Below the pieces are notes generated by a model. The model was not told the origin of the DNA. It saw only the letters and a program-made list of their open reading frames with translations, and ran no database searches. From Crambe crambe (Eukaryota; Porifera; Demospongiae; Poecilosclerida; Crambeidae), in the NCBI GenBank assembly GCA_963924555.1, contig OZ004598.1, positions 124,001 through 188,000 of the forward strand: 64,000 nt of DNA. The letters run 5' to 3'. Below are positions 57,807 to 64,000 of the stretch, piece by piece. The translations under genes were made by a program, and so were the position numbers. Numbering within the stretch: the first letter of the stretch is position 1; every line of letters begins with the position of its first letter.

Positions 57807-59151
57807 TTAGTTTGGTTGTCGAAGGGCAGCTAATCTGTAATGATGAGAGCAATTGTATATTCATGCTACAGTCATAAAGGAAGCATGGCAGAATTATAAT
57901 GATACACAGTGGAGCCTCTGAACTATGGACACTTGGGACCCAGCCTTTCATCCTCTGTAGAGGAGGTTTTCCCCTTTTTGGAGGTCATTTGTATAGGGTA
58001 TTATAATATTCCTTTAGATTGTCCTTTGTCCTTGAGAGATTTGTTCTCTATTGGAGTGTCCTTTATCAGAGGTTGCACTGTTGAATAATGTATCTGCACA
58101 TGATTCCTTAAGAATGATGAGAACCAACCTGCTGGATAGTTTGTCTTCCTCTTCACCGGTCAGTGTTTGTAATCCTGCCGACTCTCCTGGTTGCTTGGTG
58201 GCCACAGGATTAGCATCTAGCTTGTCCAATACCTCCAAACCATTTTCCTCTGCCACCTAAATAGAAGAAGATAACACACTGATAAACTTCCTCTCATTTG
58301 TAGCTGCTTATGCCACTAAAGAATAAGATATTTTCTTTAAGAAATAGTAACCAATAACTAGTGTTTTAAACTAAACAATCTGGCAGTACAGTGGTTTACA
58401 TGATGATGTATGTATTTCTGTATGTACCTGTTTCATGAGAGAGTCCACTTGACCCTCAGGTGTACTGAGTGTGGTAGCACTAGCCATGGAAGAGTCCATC
58501 ACTTGTGTGTGCACATCAAGATCTTCAAACAAATCCTCAAACTTGGTCATGGTGGACGAAATCTGAAAAAATTTAGAGTCAGTCATCACACAACTCCCTG
58601 GGTGGAGGGTTTCTTTTATACCTTCTCCAAGTCCATGCTTTGAACCACTCTATCCAAGCCCTTGACCACACCTCCCATCTGCTTGGTGATCTATGCACAA
58701 AGTTACATCATGATATCAGGCACCTAGATTCACATTATTATTTTGTCACCTCTTTTGTCATCATGGCTGTCTGTACCCTGTTGGCCACAGCATCCACACG
58801 TGCTGCCATCCGCAAGTAGTTCAGCCCTTCATTCTTTTTCCTGATGGCATTCTCAGCATATATCCGAGCTCCTTCCACATTTCCCTGAGTGAGAGCTTTC
58901 TGAACTTTAGCCTTCTGGGCCCTCTCTTCCTTCTCACAGCGTTTGGCTGCTCTCTCCATCTGTTTGGTAGAGAACTGGGAGAGGTTGGGGGGGTTAGTTT
59001 ACATAGTGAGAACTCTATGGCCACTACTTACCTTAAGAGTGAAGAGAGTGTCTGTAATTTGAATAAAAGAGGCCAAGGTAAATGGCTTGTTCTAACATAC
59101 TTCGTTACAGAGGACATTACCTTCAAGTTTGGGTTGTTTCGACCTGAACAT
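57807..59151 (-). CDS. CHMP1A: ESCRT-III protein CHMP1A (Did2)
   Basis: Start exon 59121-59151 ([10 protein letters not shown]), then 59032-59051 (DTLFTLK), about 58750-58973, further exons near 58620-58690, 58440-58565 and 58117-58256, and a terminal exon 57807-57834 (LAALRQPN, stop). The family order is complete: [83 protein letters not shown], and a C-terminal MIT-interacting motif [21 protein letters not shown] and the short tail favour CHMP1A over CHMP1B. CHMP1 recruits VPS4 and spastin for late ESCRT steps. The terminal 28-nt exon lies beyond a MITE that fills the last intron. Its stop is only 66 bp from the convergent CEP76 stop. Confidence 0.9.
57903..58083. mobile_element. best-preserved MITE copy, in last intron of CHMP1A
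   Basis: The left end is CACAGTGGAGCCTCTGAAC, the right end GTGTCCTTTATCAGAGG then TTGCACTGTTG. Between them lie ACACTTGGGACCCAGCC, TCCTCTGTAGAGGAGG and TTTTTGGAGGTCATTTG. At about 180 bp with roughly 25-bp inverted ends beginning CAGT, it serves as reference for the family. Confidence 0.85.
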
Positions 59152-59272
59152 CGTGTTTCTTTGAATATAACAGTCACGACACACCAATTCAGCACAGCAT
59201 GCACAGACTCCACAGACTCTATCTCGTCTTTATTATGCACGGGTCAAAAGGTCATTGTTTACATGATGTCAC

Positions 59273-59285
59273 TGCTCATGCGCAG
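59273..59285. promoter_or_regulatory. NRF1-like half palindrome upstream of CHMP1A
   Basis: TGCTCATGCGCAG lies about 120 bp upstream of the minus-strand ATG at 59151. It is the reverse complement form of the motif seen at 43100 and 44778. Confidence 0.45.
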
Positions 59286-59439
59286 ATCACATGGCTAGGA
59301 TGCATGAGCTGGCTAATTTTTTTGCACATGACTCAGGCCCTAAACAATTTATGTTAAGATCTGCACACACAAAAGCTTATAATCAAAATCAACAGTCAAA
59401 AAACAGTTCTTTTTTTAAAAAAGTTGCACATTTCTGTTC

Positions 59440-62103
59440 TTATCCTCTGAGAGGACATGGTGGACTGTAGCACTTAAAGTTTTCTTGAGAACGGTCATGT
59501 GGCTGCATAAATAAACAACCTTTCAATGAAAAATATTACTAGCTAGCAACTATGAGCTAGCTGAATGTTGATTTATAGTCTCACACAACACCCCCTTTCC
59601 TTGCAACAGCATTTCCTTGGATGCTGGTGATACAATATGATTGTGCTGTGAGTCAAGAGGCTGGCTATGCAAGAATAAACCTGAGCCAGTGAGCCCGCTA
59701 CTGATAAGAGTCAAAGTGACTAGTATAGCCACAGCAGTGAGGTAATTATTAATATACTTAACCTTTGACCATAATAATTATAGCTACTAGCATGTTTTTA
59801 TTACGAGCAATGTGACAACTCCATACATGGACATCAACTATACAACTAGATTACATAGTCAGTCGTAATGTGCTTGCTTCCTACCCGTACCCTTCCATGG
59901 ATCCTCCAGTGAGCATATCCAGTGCAGCTAGCCCAGCGACGGAAACACCTGGTGTCTGAGGTATAGTCAGAAAGTGGACATGTGGAACAATTTCCAGGAA
60001 GAGTAGACACAAAATTATCACTGAAGTAGCATGCACTGCAGTAGGACAGGTTGCAGCTTCCAGTACAGCCTGGAAGCTCTCTGGGGCCTGGCCTGCAAGA
60101 GTACATTTTTCAAACCAAACCTCCAAAGAAAGGAATACAATTGAACCTCCAAATAATGGACACACTTGGGACCCAGCCTTTTATCCTTTGTGTAGAGAGG
60201 TTGTCCTCTTTTGGAGGTTATGCATTGTTTCATGGAGGTTCCATATACAAGAGACCAAAAGAAACACTTTTTACTTCAACATGTTGGTCCTAATGTGTCT
60301 GACTGTCTGATCATTATTTTCTTTGAGGTTTCACATTATGGTTGGGAAACGAGTGATAATAAACATTTATGCAACATTTTTACAGTATTTTATTAGCATT
60401 TCTTTATTAAGCTCGGGAAAGGAAATACTTGAGCACTAATGAAGTTTCTGTTTTGACTCACTTTGAGCAGAGAGCCTTTCGATTTCCACGTCTGCGACAG
60501 AAATCTTTAGTACACGTGGGAGGACAAGGTGGTGTGGTGGGAGGCTTATCACAAATCCTTGACTTGGGACACGGGGTGGTCACACAAGTGACATCTTCCA
60601 GACGGCAGGTTTCATCTTTGAGACATCCACCATTATTGAGACTGCAATCTGGCTGGCAAAATCCTTCACCTCCTGATACCTCGCATCGGAATCCATTGGC
60701 ACAAAATATGAGAGCGCAGGGTGAGACTGGAGATACTGAAACTATTATGACTACCATTAATACAACATGCAAATGTAGAATGAATTGCTGACTGCTAACA
60801 TAAATAGCTATAGACAATTCAAATGCCTCATTAGCTACATACTTCACCAAGTCATGTGGATACACACCTTTCTTATTATATGTCTATTAAATCCTATATA
60901 CTTATGTTCTAACCTTGACAATCATTTCCACAGGCCTCACTGGTTAGGAAGTTATTCGCATTTCCCTGGCAACCTCCATACACAAAGCGCTCACACTGCC
61001 CTGAGGTGTTGTTGTAGAAATATCTGAGGAAGCGAGCTCTACATGGGCCAGTCACTGGTGGAGAGAGACAAACTGCCTTCCGATCCAAACACTGAGTTGT
61101 TTCCGGACAGGGTGGGACCAGGCATGGTGCAACAGTGCGTCGACATATTTGGTTGGCAGTACATTCACTGCATGGATCATATGTGCACTTGATAACTGGA
61201 GGACATGGGGCACGCACACACTGCACGTCTTCCAGCGAACAAGTCTGATTTTTTAAGCACCCTCCATTATTGAGGGAGCAGGATGGCTCACAGAAAGCTT
61301 CACCAGATGCATCGACTTTACAGATGGAGTTAGGAAGGCAGTCAACCGTTGCACAAGGATCTAGCAAAAAGCAAATTATTTAATCCTCTAGATAGTCAGA
61401 ACTTGTAATTAGAATTACTTGGACACTCATTCGGAGAGACACATCTTCTATTTACAATATCCACTATTTGCCCTCCAGGACATTCACAGCTTGAATTAGT
61501 TAATCGACAAATTGCAGGACAAATTCTCTGGTTTCCATTGCGGAATTGGATGCAGGTGGTTTCACAGGGTTCACAGATAGCTCTGACTTGCCCTTCAAAT
61601 GGACAGTCTTCGGTTGCTATAAACAGAGTCATGAAATATACAATCACTCTCCAATTGATTAGCTGCTTACTTGAAACACATTTTGGACAACATTGTCCCT
61701 CAGGAGTAACCAGTTTTTGGTTATCAAGACATTCAGGTCGAAGACAAAGAACGGCTGAGCAATCTATCTGTCCAGGTGGGGGGAGTGTGCTACCTACAAT
61801 CCAAAAATGCATGCAGAAGATTAGCGTATGATGGCTTAGCTAATGGCTTATAGTCTCTAACTCTTTGGTTGGCATGTTGGACAGCATTCTCCATCAAGAG
61901 TTACCAATTCTTGATTATCATTGCACTCGGGACGAAGACAAAGAGTAGCTGTGCAATCTGGCTTGATGACAATGCCTGTAAAGTTATGAGAGGATGATAT
62001 GCATGCATATAGCTTGCTGAGTAGCAATATCCATCAAGTGTTCACTCACAGTGTGCAGTTAAAATTGTTGTTGTTACTAACAGAAGACTCTGGATAACCC
62101 TCA
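59440..62103 (-). CDS. secreted multidomain Kunitz/TIL/VWC-like protease inhibitor, copy 1
   Basis: The ATG at 62103 opens a signal peptide ([19 protein letters not shown]). Then follow two VWC-like units ([18 protein letters not shown]...ECCPTC and [18 protein letters not shown]...QCCPKC), a TIL unit (61396-61620, [20 protein letters not shown]), EGF/VWC-like Cys-rich segments with SLNNGGCLK, and a Kunitz domain (60930-61090, [17 protein letters not shown] ... [13 protein letters not shown]). A second SLNNGGCLK segment and a Cys-rich tail module (59890-60090, [17 protein letters not shown] ... [16 protein letters not shown]) follow. The terminal 63-nt exon 59440-59502 adds [12 protein letters not shown]. 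The P1 residue of the Kunitz loop is Arg, predicting inhibition of trypsin-like proteases. It is a tandem paralogue of the gene at 62434. The tail module is unknown to me. Confidence 0.8.
60134..60248. mobile_element. MITE copy in Kunitz gene 1 intron
   Basis: ATTGAACCTCCAAATAATGGAC, ACACTTGGGACCCAGCC and GTAGAGAGGTTGTCCTC at the left; CATGGAGGTTCCATA at the right. Confidence 0.7.
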
Positions 62104-62433
62104 TCTTACTTGTAGCTATAAATCTAATAGCTTATTGTTAACAGAATTGATGCCTCATTCTCTGCAGCATCCTTTTAAAGGACTTGGCTAATTATGATGT
62201 CATTGATAGCTGACATCATAATTATGACCATAATAGTGTAGCATGATAGCCTAATAGATTGAGCCATGAGTAAAGTTTTATGCAATGAAAAATAATAATA
62301 AATTTTAGCATATAAAGTTTGAGCTGTGAATAACCATAAAGTTCTAGCTATCTATATTATATTAGCAAAGTTATAATATCCATGTGATTTCAGCAAGTAC
62401 ATAGCTACATAGTATTATGGTATCAGCTGAATG
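62104..62433. promoter_or_regulatory. spacer between tandem Kunitz genes (promoter of copy 1)
   Basis: 330 bp lie between the stop of copy 2 and the start of copy 1. It is AT-rich, with TTTTAAAGGAC (62174) about 70 bp upstream of the copy 1 ATG, and a nested repeat of TGATGTCAT/GACATCATAATTATGA at 62198-62225. No exon is seen. Confidence 0.4.

Positions 62434-64000
<1,567 letters not shown>

Overview
This window looks like a compact metazoan nuclear genome, most probably a demosponge. Genes carry many small introns (about 50-400 bp, GT/AG), lie 80-350 bp apart, and encode animal-type proteins such as BBS4, CEP76, POT1, SPCA Ca-ATPase, SOWAH, BRD7/9 and GPAA1. The AT-rich non-coding DNA is studded with GCTA and CT/GA microsatellites and short terminal-inverted-repeat elements. 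The species assignment is inference from style, not from a match.

Layout: 1-1244 3' part of a SAM-domain gene (+). 1940-3086 a small basic-protein gene (-) beside its decayed copy. 3782-4270 an STMP1-like mitochondrial micropeptide (-), head-to-head with MRPL38 (+, 4385-6067). 6346-9484 BBS4 (-), head-to-head with a membrane-anchored propeller/toroid protein (+, 9736-14058). 14379-21223 ATP2C1-type Ca/Mn pump (-), whose introns hold a Mutator-like element and a large inverted satellite. 21959-26572 two tandem single-pass membrane proteins of an unrecognised family (+), one with a giant Gly/Ser/Asn linker. 26767-29124 POT1 (-), head-to-head with NSFL1C/p47 (+, 29231-31136). 31254-32404 unrecognised protein (+). 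32622-39518 SOWAH ankyrin protein (+). 40014-43089 GPAA1 (-), with a tRNA-Ser inside an intron, head-to-head with cytochrome c1 (+, 43168-44665). 44916-45666 coactosin (+). 46078-54930 BRD7/9 (-), head-to-head with CEP76 (+, 55040-57741). 57807-59151 CHMP1A (-). 59440-64000 two tandem secreted Kunitz proteins (-), the second cut by the window edge.

How it works together: most genes are unrelated housekeeping or ciliary/centrosomal loci. Five divergent pairs are 79-251 bp apart between start codons and probably share promoters. NRF1-like TGCGCATGC palindromes lie at the cytochrome c1/GPAA1, coactosin, CHMP1A and small-gene starts. STMP1 with MRPL38 is a purely mitochondrial pair.

Most notable observations: (i) POT1 appears to carry a duplicated N-terminal OB1-plus-linker module; (ii) the tandem membrane family at 21959-26572, with conserved cysteine spacing and identical intron phases; (iii) the Kunitz pair with Arg at P1 and an unrecognised Cys-rich tail completed by a 63-nt last exon; (iv) a 64-residue STMP1 homologue assembled from exons as short as 21 nt; (v) a propeller/toroid protein resembling bacterial architectures; (vi) a CAGT-ended MITE family in at least ten introns or spacers. 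All assignments were made by eye from translated sequence; no searches were run.
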